A DNA stretch of 46,695 bases, taken from the NCBI GenBank assembly GCA_002402755.1, contig DHGK01000335.1, positions 11,782 to 58,476 of the forward strand. Reading direction: 5' to 3'. The translations under genes were made by a program, and so were the position numbers. This DNA is from Planctomycetes bacterium UBA4800 (lineage in GTDB: Bacteria; Planctomycetota; UBA8108; UBA8890; UBA8898). The notes under the pieces are model-generated. The model made no database searches. It worked only from the letters and a program-made list of their open reading frames with translations, and was not told where the DNA came from. Position 1 is the stretch's first letter. Each line of letters starts with the position of its first letter. Below are positions 24,011 through 32,788 of this stretch, piece by piece.

Positions 24011-24061
24011 TTCCACGGTCGTGGAAAACGGCAAGGATTGCCATATTCCACGGTCGTGGAA
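24011..24061. repeat. Composite palindromic repeat, copy B
   Basis: Same three-hairpin order as copy A: TTCCACGGTCGTGGAA (24011-24026), GGCAA-GGA-TTGCC (24030-24042), TTCCACGGTCGTGGAA (24046-24061). The spacers match copy A (GGAAAAC left, ATATTCC right), but the central loop is GGA instead of TCC, i.e. its reverse complement. Confidence 0.85.
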
Positions 24062-24141
24062 AAATGCCGGCGCGCTGTACACGCCTCCTCCCGTCAACGA
24101 TAATTGCAGAGACATTCAGCTCTGCAGTTGGAGGTGCTCCC

Positions 24142-26568
24142 ATGCAGCGTGCGCGCGTTCCCGCTCTCGTGCTGACCTCGCTTCTCTGTGCCCTCGCCGC
24201 GCGCGGCGCGCCGGCCCCGCTTCCCGAGGCGCCGGCGTTTTTCTTCACCGCCGACTCCTTTCATACCCTCGCCGCGGAGGGCGCGGCGCTCGAGGAGCAC
24301 AACTACGTTTTCTGGGCGTGGGCGCGCGAGGACTCGTCCGTGACGCTCACGGCCGGCGGCGAGGAATACTTCACCGACCGGCCGGATCTCGCGCGCGCGT
24401 CGCCGGAGCGCTACACGTGGCGGCGGCTCGGGAGCGCGGTCTTCGGCGGCGGGAAGATCGAGATCGCCTGCGACCGCGACCAGGGCGTCGCCGCCCTGTG
24501 CCTCGCGGCCGACAAGAGCTTCGAGCCCGCGGTGAGCTGGGCTCTCGCGCGCTCGCGCCCCTTCGATCCGCAGGCCGCCCCCGACGGGCGCGCGCGGGAG
24601 TGCCGCCACATCAACATGGCCTACCCGACGTATACCTTCCCCTCGGCGGAGGCCTGGCGCGAGCGCGCGGCGCATCTCCGGAACCATATCCTCGCCGCCT
24701 GCGGGCTCCTGCCGGCGCCCGAGAAGCAGCCGCTCGCGCCCGTCATCTTCCACCGCGTCGAGCGCGACGACTACACGGTCGAGAAGGCCTACTTCGAGTC
24801 CTGGCCCGGCTTCTACGTGACCGGCAACCTCTATCGCCCGCGCGGACGGCAGGGCCCCTTCCCCGGCGTGCTCTCGCCGCACGGCCACTGGGGCCAGGGA
24901 CGCTTCGCCGACGAGGGCGAGCCCACGGGCGGCGTCCCCATGCGCGCGATCGCTCTGGCGCGCCTCGGCTGCGTCGTCTTCACGTACGACATGGTCGGCT
25001 ACGGGGATTCCAAGCGCCAGATCGGCCACTCCTTCGCGAGCCAGCAGAACGAGCTCTGGGGCCTGAGCCTCATGAAGCTCCAGCTCTGGAACGCGATCCG
25101 CGGCCTGGACTTCCTGGCGAGCCTGCCCGACGTCGATCCGGACAGGCTCGCCTGCACCGGCACCTCGGGCGGCGGCACGCAGACCTTCATCCTCATGGCG
25201 GTCGACGAGCGCGTGAAGGTCGCCGCGCCCGTGTGCATGGTCTCGGCCTTCATGCAGGGCGGCTGCGAGTGCGAGAACGCGCCGCTCCTGCGCCTCGACA
25301 CGATCAACCCCGAGATCGCCGCGCTCATGGCGCCGCGGCCGCTCATTCTCGTGTCCGCAAGCGGCGACTGGACATCGAAGACGCCGACCGTGGAGTACCC
25401 GATGGTGCACAGCGTCTACGAGCTTCTCGGCGCGGCCGACCGCCTTGCCGGCGCGCACTTCGAGGCGCCCCACAACTACAACCGCAATTCGCGCGAGGCC
25501 GTCTACGGTTTCTTCTTGAAGTGGCTCCTCGGCGCCGCGCCGGCAACGCCGTACAAGGAGCCGCCGTACGCGATCGAGAAGATCGAGGACCTGAGCGTCT
25601 GGCACGGCCGCGAGCTCCCCCCGGGGGCGCTCGACCGCGCGGGCCTGGAGGCGCTCCTCCGCGATGAAGCCAAGGCGCGCCTGCGCAACCACCTCCCCAA
25701 GGACGCCGCCGCGCTCGCGCGCTTCCGCGAGACGATCGGCGCGTACTACCGGCACGCCGTCTACGTCCGGGGCCGGACCGAGGGCGCGCCGCCGGCCGCC
25801 GAGCTCCTCGGCCTGATGCATCTCTCGAACGACGCGGCCACGGCGGGAACCGCCTGCCTGCGCCTCTCCATCGCCCGGGACGATCAAAGACTGCCCGCGC
25901 TGCTCTTCAGCGCCCCGCTCGCGGACATCGGCCGCATGTCGCGCATCGGCGCCGTGCTCGTCATCCACCCCGGCGGCAAGGCCGCGCTCATCGACGCGGC
26001 GCGCGGACGGCCGGGCCCCCTCCTCGATGCGCTGCTCGGCAGGAACCTCCCCGTCATGGCCATCGACACGTTCCTGACGGGCGAGTTCCATTCCGCCTTC
26101 GCGCCGACACAACGCGCGCGCGCCGACAAGATGTTCACGACGTACAACCGCACGGCGCTCGTCGAGCGCGTGCGCGACATCGCCGCCGCGGCCGCGTTTC
26201 TCGGCGACAAGGTCGCCGACCGCATCGCGGTCATCGGCATGGGACGCGCGGGCAAGTGGGTCGCACTGGCGGCGCCGTACCTTCCCGCCCGCGCGATGAT
26301 CATCGCGGACCTCAAGGACTACGCCTCCGAGAGCGAGGCCGCGTGGCAGGGCGATGACTTTGCCCCGCACATCCTCGGCGCGGGCGGCCTGGAGACGGCG
26401 TGCGCGCTGGCGGCGCCGCGCTCGCTCACGTGCTTCAGCGCGGGCCCCGCGTTCCGCGGCGCCTGGATCCTGGCCGCGTACGTGGCGGCCGGCGCCGCCG
26501 ACCGCCTGAGCATCATGAGCCACGACCTGACGGCGGAGGAGCTGGCCGCGCTCGCGGCGGAGGATTGA
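24142..26568 (+). CDS. Exported tandem alpha/beta hydrolase (acetyl xylan esterase-like), second domain degenerate
   Basis: An 808-residue exported protein with a signal peptide (about 1-22). The first hydrolase domain resembles acetyl xylan esterase/dienelactone hydrolase proteins: VLSPHGHWGQGR for the oxyanion region, nucleophile Ser342 in CTGTSGGGT, Asp in SASGDWTSKT and His in FEAPHNYN. A second hydrolase-like region (about 540-808) reads IHPGGKAAL and, at the nucleophile elbow, IGMGRAGKW, with Gly701 where Ser would be, so it is probably non-catalytic. GGAGG precedes the ATG. Likely substrate: an esterified polysaccharide or ester outside the cell, but this is inference. Confidence 0.85.
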   Translation: MQRARVPALVLTSLLCALAARGAPAPLPEAPAFFFTADSFHTLAAEGAALEEHNYVFWAWAREDSSVTLTAGGEEYFTDRPDLARASPERYTWRRLGSAVFGGGKIEIACDRDQGVAALCLAADKSFEPAVSWALARSRPFDPQAAPDGRARECRHINMAYPTYTFPSAEAWRERAAHLRNHILAACGLLPAPEKQPLAPVIFHRVERDDYTVEKAYFESWPGFYVTGNLYRPRGRQGPFPGVLSPHGHWGQGRFADEGEPTGGVPMRAIALARLGCVVFTYDMVGYGDSKRQIGHSFASQQNELWGLSLMKLQLWNAIRGLDFLASLPDVDPDRLACTGTSGGGTQTFILMAVDERVKVAAPVCMVSAFMQGGCECENAPLLRLDTINPEIAALMAPRPLILVSASGDWTSKTPTVEYPMVHSVYELLGAADRLAGAHFEAPHNYNRNSREAVYGFFLKWLLGAAPATPYKEPPYAIEKIEDLSVWHGRELPPGALDRAGLEALLRDEAKARLRNHLPKDAAALARFRETIGAYYRHAVYVRGRTEGAPPAAELLGLMHLSNDAATAGTACLRLSIARDDQRLPALLFSAPLADIGRMSRIGAVLVIHPGGKAALIDAARGRPGPLLDALLGRNLPVMAIDTFLTGEFHSAFAPTQRARADKMFTTYNRTALVERVRDIAAAAAFLGDKVADRIAVIGMGRAGKWVALAAPYLPARAMIIADLKDYASESEAAWQGDDFAPHILGAGGLETACALAAPRSLTCFSAGPAFRGAWILAAYVAAGAADRLSIMSHDLTAEELAALAAED

Positions 26569-26577
26569 GGCTACAGC

Positions 26578-27723
26578 CTACCCCCGCGCGCAGTCCAGCT
26601 TGTCGGGCGTCGGATCGATGCCCGGCGGCCCCGGCGGCGAGGGCGGCGGAATCACGCCCTGGCGGAAGAGATACGCCAGGATCTTGATCGCATCGGACAG
26701 GTCGAGGGCGCCGTCATCGTTGGCATCGGCCGCATCCATGCAGGGCGGCACGGGGCCCTGCGCGAAGAGGTAGCTCAGGAGGTAGATCGGGTCGGCGATC
26801 GTCATGTCGCCGTTGTCGTTGGCATCGCCGCGGATGAAGAGCGGCGGCCACATGAGCTGGATGATGCCGTTCTGCTTGACCGGCCGCACATCGAGCCCCT
26901 TGACGGCGTAGACGACAAGCACGGGCGGATCGCCGAGCCCGTCGACGAACGGCACCGCCATGCTGCGCGCGGCGCCGCCCGAGGGGATCAGGAGGTCGTA
27001 GACGAGGTTGGCGATGCGCTGCTCCTTTCCCGCCGGAATCGTCTGGCCCTCGAAGGGCGGCTCGGCGTCCAGGACGACGGCGAACGTGGCCCAGCCGGTA
27101 TCGATGACGGGCGAGGTCTCGCCGTTGTTGATGGCGAGCGCGACGAACTCGGCGCCGACCCGCTCCGTGATCGTGTCCCGGAGATCGATGCCGGCCATGC
27201 GCGCGTGCAGCAGGTTGAAGGTCACGCCGAACGAGAAGCCCTGGATCGGCGCGGCGTTCGTCGCGAACACGGGTACGACCACGCCGGGCGTCCCCATGTA
27301 CGCCCACACCTCGGGCGCCATGATCACGAAATCCTCGCACGCGGGCACCTCGACCGTGAAGGTCATCTTGTCGGTGCCGGGGAACGGCGCCACGGCGACC
27401 GTGTAGGTGCCGGGCGGCAGCCCCTCGATCGTCAGGCCCAGATCGAACCAGCAGACGCAGTCGCACGGCGGCCCGTTGTCGATCTCGACGATCGTGATGT
27501 CGAAGCCGTTGATGTCGACCCTGGGCTCGTACGCGAGGCAGCAGTTGATGTGGACCGACGTGTGCGTCATGCGCAGGACGCAGCCTTCCACCGTGACGTT
27601 CAGCGCGCCTTCAGTCGAGGGGGGCTCGGGCAGGCACTCGCTCTGGATGGGCGTGACGACCGCCGCATCGAGCACGGGAACACCGATCACGAGCAGCACA
27701 CCGGCAAGGACGATCGTTCGCAT
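26578..27723 (-). CDS. Exported protein ending in two dockerin-like calcium loops
   Basis: A 381-residue exported protein: signal peptide (MRTIVLAGVLLVIGVPVLDA), a cysteine-rich beta region (CCLAYEPRVDINGFD, PPCDCVCWFDL), and a middle part reminiscent of cohesin-like/immunoglobulin-like sandwiches (APIQGFSFGVTFN). Two EF-hand-like repeats close the protein: GDANDNGDMTIADPIYLLSYLF and DANDDGALDLSDAIKILAYLF (the second begins about 35 residues later). Ca2+ ligands D, N, D/N are in place. The open frame runs far upstream, but ATG at 27723 has GGGAGG and a signal peptide. Function unknown. Confidence 0.82.
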   Translation of the reverse strand: MRTIVLAGVLLVIGVPVLDAAVVTPIQSECLPEPPSTEGALNVTVEGCVLRMTHTSVHINCCLAYEPRVDINGFDITIVEIDNGPPCDCVCWFDLGLTIEGLPPGTYTVAVAPFPGTDKMTFTVEVPACEDFVIMAPEVWAYMGTPGVVVPVFATNAAPIQGFSFGVTFNLLHARMAGIDLRDTITERVGAEFVALAINNGETSPVIDTGWATFAVVLDAEPPFEGQTIPAGKEQRIANLVYDLLIPSGGAARSMAVPFVDGLGDPPVLVVYAVKGLDVRPVKQNGIIQLMWPPLFIRGDANDNGDMTIADPIYLLSYLFAQGPVPPCMDAADANDDGALDLSDAIKILAYLFRQGVIPPPSPPGPPGIDPTPDKLDCARG

Positions 27724-27758
27724 CTGACACCTCCCGTTCGCGACACCTCTATTCTCGT

Positions 27759-27786
27759 AGTCTACGGGCCGCCGCCCGCGAGTCAA
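27759..27786 (-). promoter_or_regulatory. Promoter of the dockerin-like 381-residue protein
   Basis: Minus-strand TTGACT (27781-27786) and TAGACT (27759-27764), spacer 16 nt. An inverted repeat AATTCCG-GCG-CGGAATT (27789-27805) lies directly upstream of the -35. Confidence 0.5.
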
Positions 27787-27828
27787 CCAATTCCGGCGCG
27801 GAATTAATCGAACGGCAGCGGAAAGAAC

Positions 27829-27864
27829 GCGGGCTCCGGACGCCGTGAGGCGCCCGGAGCCCGC
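27829..27864 (-). terminator. Intrinsic terminator after the 325-residue exported protein gene
   Basis: GCGGGCTCCGG pairs perfectly with CCGGAGCCCGC; inside, CGCC pairs with GGCG around loop GTGA, with one A/C mismatch. On the minus strand the hairpin is followed by GTTCTTTCC. Confidence 0.75.
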
Positions 27865-27914
27865 CCGTACCAGCGCTCGCCGGCCCTTGCCACGCGGCCG
27901 GCGGGGCGAAATCC

Positions 27915-28892
27915 TTACTTCGCCGCCGTGCGGACCACGGTCGTCGTCATCGAGGTCTTCGTCGTGGAGGTCTGACCGCTTCGCTCGCTCGATCGATCCG
28001 TCGCCGACTTGAGCTCGAGCTTCTGGAGAAGCCCGTCCTTCACTGCGACGAGCGCCGCGCCCTTGGCCTCGGCGCCCGCGCCGGGCCCCATGCCCGCGGC
28101 GGGGCCGCCGCGCGCGGACTGGGGCGCCTTCCTCACGACCGCGAACCTGGCGGCGTCCGCCTCCTGGCCCTCGTACGTGTACTCCAGGTTCATGCCGGCC
28201 ATGCGCCCGACGCCGCCGCGGCCCTTGCCCTTTTCGTCGGCGGCGGGCCGCTCGACGGGCGCGGTCTGGTAGGTCTTGCCCTTCTCGAGCGCGACGCCCT
28301 GGACCGGCGATGACAGGATGTACGACAGGTCGCGCGTGAGCGCGGTCGCGCCGACGGCGTTCATGCCGCGGAAGAAGCCGCCCACCACGGGCATGCGGCG
28401 CTTCCCCGGTTCCGCCGCGCCGCCCTTGGCATCCCTGCCGGCGGCGGTCCGTGCGGCCTCGGGGAACCCCGTGACCTCCTTGACCTTGCCGCCCGCCACG
28501 GCCGCCTTGACGGTGCTCTTCACGATCTTCTCCAGTTCCGCCGTCTCCGCGCCTCCGCCGGGCTTGGCCGAGTCGAACTCGAACGCGTTCCGGCCGCCCT
28601 CCTCCTTGATCTTCACCGAGGCGTACGTCACGGCGAGGACCAGGTCTCCGTTGTCCTTCCTGTCCTCGATCTTGATCGCGTACCGGACCTCGGTCGTGCT
28701 CGACCGCGTGAACGCGCCCTGCGCGTTGGTGCCCTCGGTTGCGGATGTCGTCGTCACCGTGTACTGGAGCGCATCGCCCTTGGCGAGCTTGAGCTCGACC
28801 TTGGCGGGCGCATCGGCCGCGCACAGCGCCGCGACCACGCCGCATGCCGCGAGACACACGAGGCTCAGTTGCATCAGTCGCCGTCCGTTCAT
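27915..28892 (-). CDS. Exported protein of unknown function
   Basis: A 325-residue protein with a signal peptide (about 1-26, ending CAADAP). It is a beta-rich domain beginning VELKLAKGDALQYTVTTTS, interrupted by Gly/Ala/Lys-rich low complexity (about 135-160 and 225-275), and ends in a Ser/Thr-rich tail. The opening resembles DUF6263-type exported proteins, but I would not insist on it. GGAGG precedes the ATG. A strong terminator follows. Confidence 0.75.
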   Translation of the reverse strand: MNGRRLMQLSLVCLAACGVVAALCAADAPAKVELKLAKGDALQYTVTTTSATEGTNAQGAFTRSSTTEVRYAIKIEDRKDNGDLVLAVTYASVKIKEEGGRNAFEFDSAKPGGGAETAELEKIVKSTVKAAVAGGKVKEVTGFPEAARTAAGRDAKGGAAEPGKRRMPVVGGFFRGMNAVGATALTRDLSYILSSPVQGVALEKGKTYQTAPVERPAADEKGKGRGGVGRMAGMNLEYTYEGQEADAARFAVVRKAPQSARGGPAAGMGPGAGAEAKGAALVAVKDGLLQKLELKSATDRSSERSGQTSTTKTSMTTTVVRTAAK

Positions 28893-29029
28893 CGATCGAT
28901 TCCTCCTTCCGTCAGAGTCCGCGCCGCAGGCTCACCCCCACAGGCGTCCCGCGCGCGCAATGTACCTGAACCGCGCTCGGCGGCCGGCGGGGCGCCATGC
29001 TCCCGCCCGCGCGCGCCCGGCGCACGCCG

Positions 29030-32000
29030 TCATCTCAGCTTGATGTCGAAGCGGTTCGCTCCGCGCTTGATCGTGATCCTTCCGCCCTGCGGCCGCTCGC
29101 CCTCGTTCACGCGCACGGAGTACGAGTACGTGCCCGGCGCCAGACCGCGGACCTCGTAGCGGCCGTTCTCATCGGCGGCCGCGGTTTTCGTCAGGCCGCG
29201 CGCGTCCTGAACGGTCACGACCGCGAACGGCACGGCGGCGCCGGCCCTGACCGTTCCCGAGAGCGACAGGCCGTCCTCGAGCGCCGTCCTGATCTCCTTG
29301 GCGACGCCATCGTCGCGGATCTCGACCCTGCGCGTCTCGGGCAGAAAATCGCCGTGATGGACGATCACATCGTAGGCGCCGGGGGGAAGCTCCCTGAGCG
29401 TGAACACCCCCGTCTCGTCGCTGTACGTCACGGCCTTCTCGAGGCGCGCCGGGACGGCCCCGGCGGTCTTCTCCGGCGTCCTTCCGGCGCGGCGTTCATC
29501 GCGCGGCACGGCGACGACGTACACCTCCGCGCCGGCGAGAGGGCCGCGCTTCCCGGTCACGTACCCCGCAACGGAGAGGCCGTCCTCGAGCGGCACCACG
29601 ATGCCCTCGGTCACCTCGCCCTCGACGACCGTGACGATCACCTGCCTGCCGTTCAGCCCCTCGGCCGCGGCCTCCAGGTAGTACGTGCCCGGCGCCACCC
29701 CGTCGATCTCGAAGCTCCCGTCGGGGCTGGAGAACTCGCGCGGGAAGAACATGCCGCCGCCGGGGCCCCGGAACCGGCCGCGGCCGCCGTCCTCCTGGGA
29801 GCCATCGGCGCCCGTGGAGCTCAGCCGCACGCGGAAGCTCGTCACCCGCTCGCCGGTCCGCGCCAGGAGCACGATGCCGCGAAGACCGCCCGTGCGCGCG
29901 AGCACGACGGCGATCTCGATGTTGACCTTCACCTCGGGGAGCGACGCCTCGGCGAAGCCCTCGCACCGCGCCCTCACCGTGTACGGGCCCTCCCCGAGGC
30001 TTCCGAGCCGGAACCAGCCGTTCGCGTCGCTCATCGCGTTCGACCCGCGCCCGCCCGCCTGGCCGAACGCGGACAGCTCGGCGCCCTCGATGGGCACGCC
30101 GTCTCTGTCCCTGACGATGCCCGCGATGGCGTTCTCGGGAAGAAGGACGATGTCGAGGCCCGCCTCATGCTCCTCCACGAGCATCACGCGCGCCGTGAAC
30201 GGTTGATAGGTTTCGGGCGCGCACAAGGCCGAGTACGCGCCCCCCTCCAGGCCCGCAAAGCGCGTGCGGCCGTCGGTGCCGGTCATGCGCGTCGCGCCGC
30301 CGCGCCCGCCCGGCCCGCCCGGCCCGAAGGCCTGCCTGCCGCGGCCGCCCTCGGCCCCTTCGTCCGCCTCGCGGCGCAGCGACACGTTGACCTGCGGCAC
30401 CGGCACGCCCGCCGAATCGCGCACGAGGACGCGCAGGCTCGCACCCTCCGAGAGGATGTACTCCAGGCCCCCGCGCTGCTCGCCGGGACTCAGCGTGAAG
30501 CTCTCCGAGCGGAACGCCGCGTAGTCGGGGTGGCTGATGGCGATCTGGAGCGGCTTCTCGGTCGGCGCATCGGCGAGGACGAACGCGCCCGCCGCATCCG
30601 ACCTCCCCTGCGCCGTCTGCGCCGCGTCGCGCATGAAGCCGCCCGGCCGCATGCGCCCGCCCTGCTCGTCCTCGCGCACGGGACTCGCGACGATGCGCGC
30701 GTTGCGCACCGGCTCGCCCGACCGGCTCCTGATCGTCCCGCTGATCGAGGCGCTCGGCGTGAGCTCGATGAGCTCCTCGTGCGTCTCCTCGCCCGGCGCG
30801 ATGGCCACGTTCTCGAGCACCGCGGCGGTGAATCCCTGCGCGCGCACCTGCAGGCTCTCGATCGGGCCGGGGTGGAATCCGCTCAGCGCGAAGGCGCCGT
30901 CGTCGTCGGTTCGCGCGCGGCGCATGTCGAAGCGGCTCGCCCGCGCCTCGATCACGGCGCCCGGAACCGGCTGCCCGCTCCCGCGCGCCACCACCCTGCC
31001 TGCGAGCGTACCGCCCTTCTCGAGCGTGATCCTGAGCTCGCGCGGCTGTCCGGCTTCGACGCCGTCCGCGCGAAACGGCGCGTAGCGGTCCGCCTGCACG
31101 CTGATCGAGTACTGTCCCGCGCGCAGGGTATCGAACGAGAAGCGGCCGGCCTTGTCCGTCTCGACGGCCGCGCTGACGTCGAAGAGCGCGACAGGCTCGG
31201 GCCGCGGCGCGGCGCCGGGGGTCTCGGCCGGCGCCGCGTTTCCGCCGTCCTGTCCTCGCCCCCTGCGCATGCGCTCGAACGCCTGGCGCCGCTCGGCATC
31301 CTCGGGACGGAATTCGCCCGCCGCCACGAAGGCGCCGGAAACGGGCGCGCCCTTGGGGTCGAGCACGACGCCCGCGAGCACGACTCCGGCCTGGAGCTCG
31401 ACCGCGACCTCGACGGCCGCCGAGGCGCCCTCGATGCGTCCCCGCCGGCTTTCGCTCACGAATCCCGCCCTCTCGATGAATACCGTGAAGACCGCCTGCA
31501 GCACATCGACGAAGCGGCACGTGCCGTCCTTGCCGGTCTCGCCGCGCTCGTGGGGCGATTGCATCAGCCGCGTGAACGCTTCCCCGCCCGGGCCGCCGAA
31601 ACCCCGCCCGCCCGGGCCGCCGAAGCCCCGCCCGCCGGGGCCGCCGCGGCCCGGGAACGTCTCTCCGAGATACAGGCTCACGCGCGCTCCCGCGAGCGGT
31701 TTCCTGCTCGCGTCGGTCACGGTCACGAGAACGCCCGCCGAGGGCGGCAGCACGAGCGCGAGGTCCCTCGTGCCGGACGCGACATCGTGCGCCGACGCCT
31801 CCAGGCAGCCGCGCGCCGACGCGCTCACGCGGTACATGCCCGGCGGCACGGTCAGCCTGAAGAAGCCATCGCGGCCGCTCGCCGTCTGATCGACCAGTTC
31901 CTCGCCGCCGCCCATGGGCCCTCGCATCGGACGCGAGACGAGCGCGAGCACCCGGGCGCCCGCCATCGGGCGCCCGCGCTGATCGCTCACCACCCCCTCG

Positions 32001-32578
32001 ATCCAGTCGCCGGGCCCCAGCATGAAGTCGAGCCGGCTCGATTCCTCCGTGCGCGTCCACGCCAGGCCGAGCGGCGCGTGATCGTCATGCCGCGCGAGCG
32101 CCGCGTAGTCGCCGGGCGGAATGGAGGCGAGCGGGATGGCGTACGCGCCTGAGTCATCGGTCACCGCCTCGGCGACGCGCGCCCAGCCGGACTCCGCGGC
32201 CGCCTTGCCCAGGATCCGGTCGCGCAGCAACTGCATGCCGTCGCCGGCGCGGGCGAAGAGCTCGATGCCCGCGCCGCCCGACGCCGCGATGACGGCGACC
32301 TCGGCGCCCGGGATGCCGCGGTCGTCTTCGTCCGTGACGCGGCCGTAGAGACTCGGCACCGAGGGCACGCCGGACTCCGCGAACGGATCGGCGGTCGTCT
32401 CGGCGGCGGCGGGAACGGCGGCCGCGGGCGCCGCGGCCGGCTGCGCAGCCGTCGCGTCCCGATCGCCCGCGGGAACGCCCGCGCCGTCCGGAATGCCGGT
32501 GTCGGCCCGCATGAGGAAGAAGAGCACCGCCGCCGCGATCGCGAGCGACAGCACGAAGGCGGCGCCGAACTTTCGCAT
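29030..32578 (-). CDS. Long surface protein with about eleven carboxypeptidase-regulatory-like repeats
   Basis: An 1182-residue protein anchored by one N-terminal membrane segment (FGAAFVLSLAIAAAVLFFLM). After an Ala/Pro-rich linker come about eleven transthyretin-like/CarboxypepD_reg units, each with the pattern G-x-V-x-D-x-x-G-x-P-x-x-GA-x-V and ending in GxYxVxAxAxGY-like strands. Examples begin LYGRVTDEDDRGIPGAEVAV, AIAGIVRDRDGVPIEGAEL and SVAGYVTGKRGPLAGAEVYV. Gly-rich insertions (GGPGGRGFGGPGG) interrupt two units. No peptidase or TonB-receptor domain follows. I chose ATG at 32578 (GGAG upstream). Probably a structural or adhesive envelope protein. Confidence 0.85.
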   Translation of the reverse strand: MRKFGAAFVLSLAIAAAVLFFLMRADTGIPDGAGVPAGDRDATAAQPAAAPAAAVPAAAETTADPFAESGVPSVPSLYGRVTDEDDRGIPGAEVAVIAASGGAGIELFARAGDGMQLLRDRILGKAAAESGWARVAEAVTDDSGAYAIPLASIPPGDYAALARHDDHAPLGLAWTRTEESSRLDFMLGPGDWIEGVVSDQRGRPMAGARVLALVSRPMRGPMGGGEELVDQTASGRDGFFRLTVPPGMYRVSASARGCLEASAHDVASGTRDLALVLPPSAGVLVTVTDASRKPLAGARVSLYLGETFPGRGGPGGRGFGGPGGRGFGGPGGEAFTRLMQSPHERGETGKDGTCRFVDVLQAVFTVFIERAGFVSESRRGRIEGASAAVEVAVELQAGVVLAGVVLDPKGAPVSGAFVAAGEFRPEDAERRQAFERMRRGRGQDGGNAAPAETPGAAPRPEPVALFDVSAAVETDKAGRFSFDTLRAGQYSISVQADRYAPFRADGVEAGQPRELRITLEKGGTLAGRVVARGSGQPVPGAVIEARASRFDMRRARTDDDGAFALSGFHPGPIESLQVRAQGFTAAVLENVAIAPGEETHEELIELTPSASISGTIRSRSGEPVRNARIVASPVREDEQGGRMRPGGFMRDAAQTAQGRSDAAGAFVLADAPTEKPLQIAISHPDYAAFRSESFTLSPGEQRGGLEYILSEGASLRVLVRDSAGVPVPQVNVSLRREADEGAEGGRGRQAFGPGGPGGRGGATRMTGTDGRTRFAGLEGGAYSALCAPETYQPFTARVMLVEEHEAGLDIVLLPENAIAGIVRDRDGVPIEGAELSAFGQAGGRGSNAMSDANGWFRLGSLGEGPYTVRARCEGFAEASLPEVKVNIEIAVVLARTGGLRGIVLLARTGERVTSFRVRLSSTGADGSQEDGGRGRFRGPGGGMFFPREFSSPDGSFEIDGVAPGTYYLEAAAEGLNGRQVIVTVVEGEVTEGIVVPLEDGLSVAGYVTGKRGPLAGAEVYVVAVPRDERRAGRTPEKTAGAVPARLEKAVTYSDETGVFTLRELPPGAYDVIVHHGDFLPETRRVEIRDDGVAKEIRTALEDGLSLSGTVRAGAAVPFAVVTVQDARGLTKTAAADENGRYEVRGLAPGTYSYSVRVNEGERPQGGRITIKRGANRFDIKLR
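31590..31649. repeat. 24-bp tandem repeat coding for Gly-rich insertion
   Basis: Two full copies of a 24-nt unit (31590-31613 and 31614-31637, differing at the A/G in GAARCC and at the last base) plus a half copy, inside the long repeat protein. They encode GGPGGRGF-type octapeptides; copy number may vary between strains. Confidence 0.75.
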
Positions 32579-32731
32579 TGCCGTGACTCCGGGGAACAAC
32601 GCCGGGAGCCGCATGAAAACTCACGAGTGCGGGCCGGCGGCGGCTCCTCTCCGGTTTCAACACCGCACGAAGGCGTAAGTGGCGTCCGGAGGGTCGATCC
32701 GAGCCCGCCGCGGGTGCGACAGGAGGCCCCG

Positions 32732-32769
32732 GCGGGGCTGATGGGCGTTCGGCCGCCCGTCAGCCCCGC
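32732..32769 (-). terminator. Hairpin after the 999-residue dockerin-like protein gene
   Basis: GCGGGGCTGA pairs perfectly with TCAGCCCCGC, and GGGCG with CGCCC inside, 20 nt beyond the stop codon. There is no T-run, so it may be a transcript-end stabiliser rather than a true intrinsic terminator. Confidence 0.55.
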
Positions 32770-32788
32770 ACGCGTCCTCGCCGGCGGA

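Larger units (their letters stand above)
23851..24141. other. Intergenic region with palindromic repeat cluster
   Basis: 291 nt without a supportable gene. The middle (23900-24061) is occupied by two composite palindromic units; GGAGG for the hydrolase gene is at 24130-24134. Confidence 0.7.

Noticed and set aside
23900..24061. Possible short CRISPR array
   Set aside because: Only two composite units, themselves palindromic, with no equal-length spacers and no cas genes.
27724..28857. Upstream extension of the 381-residue dockerin-like protein to 759 residues
   Set aside because: Runs out of frame through the exported-protein gene and its terminator; the signal peptide and GGGAGG fix the start at 27723.
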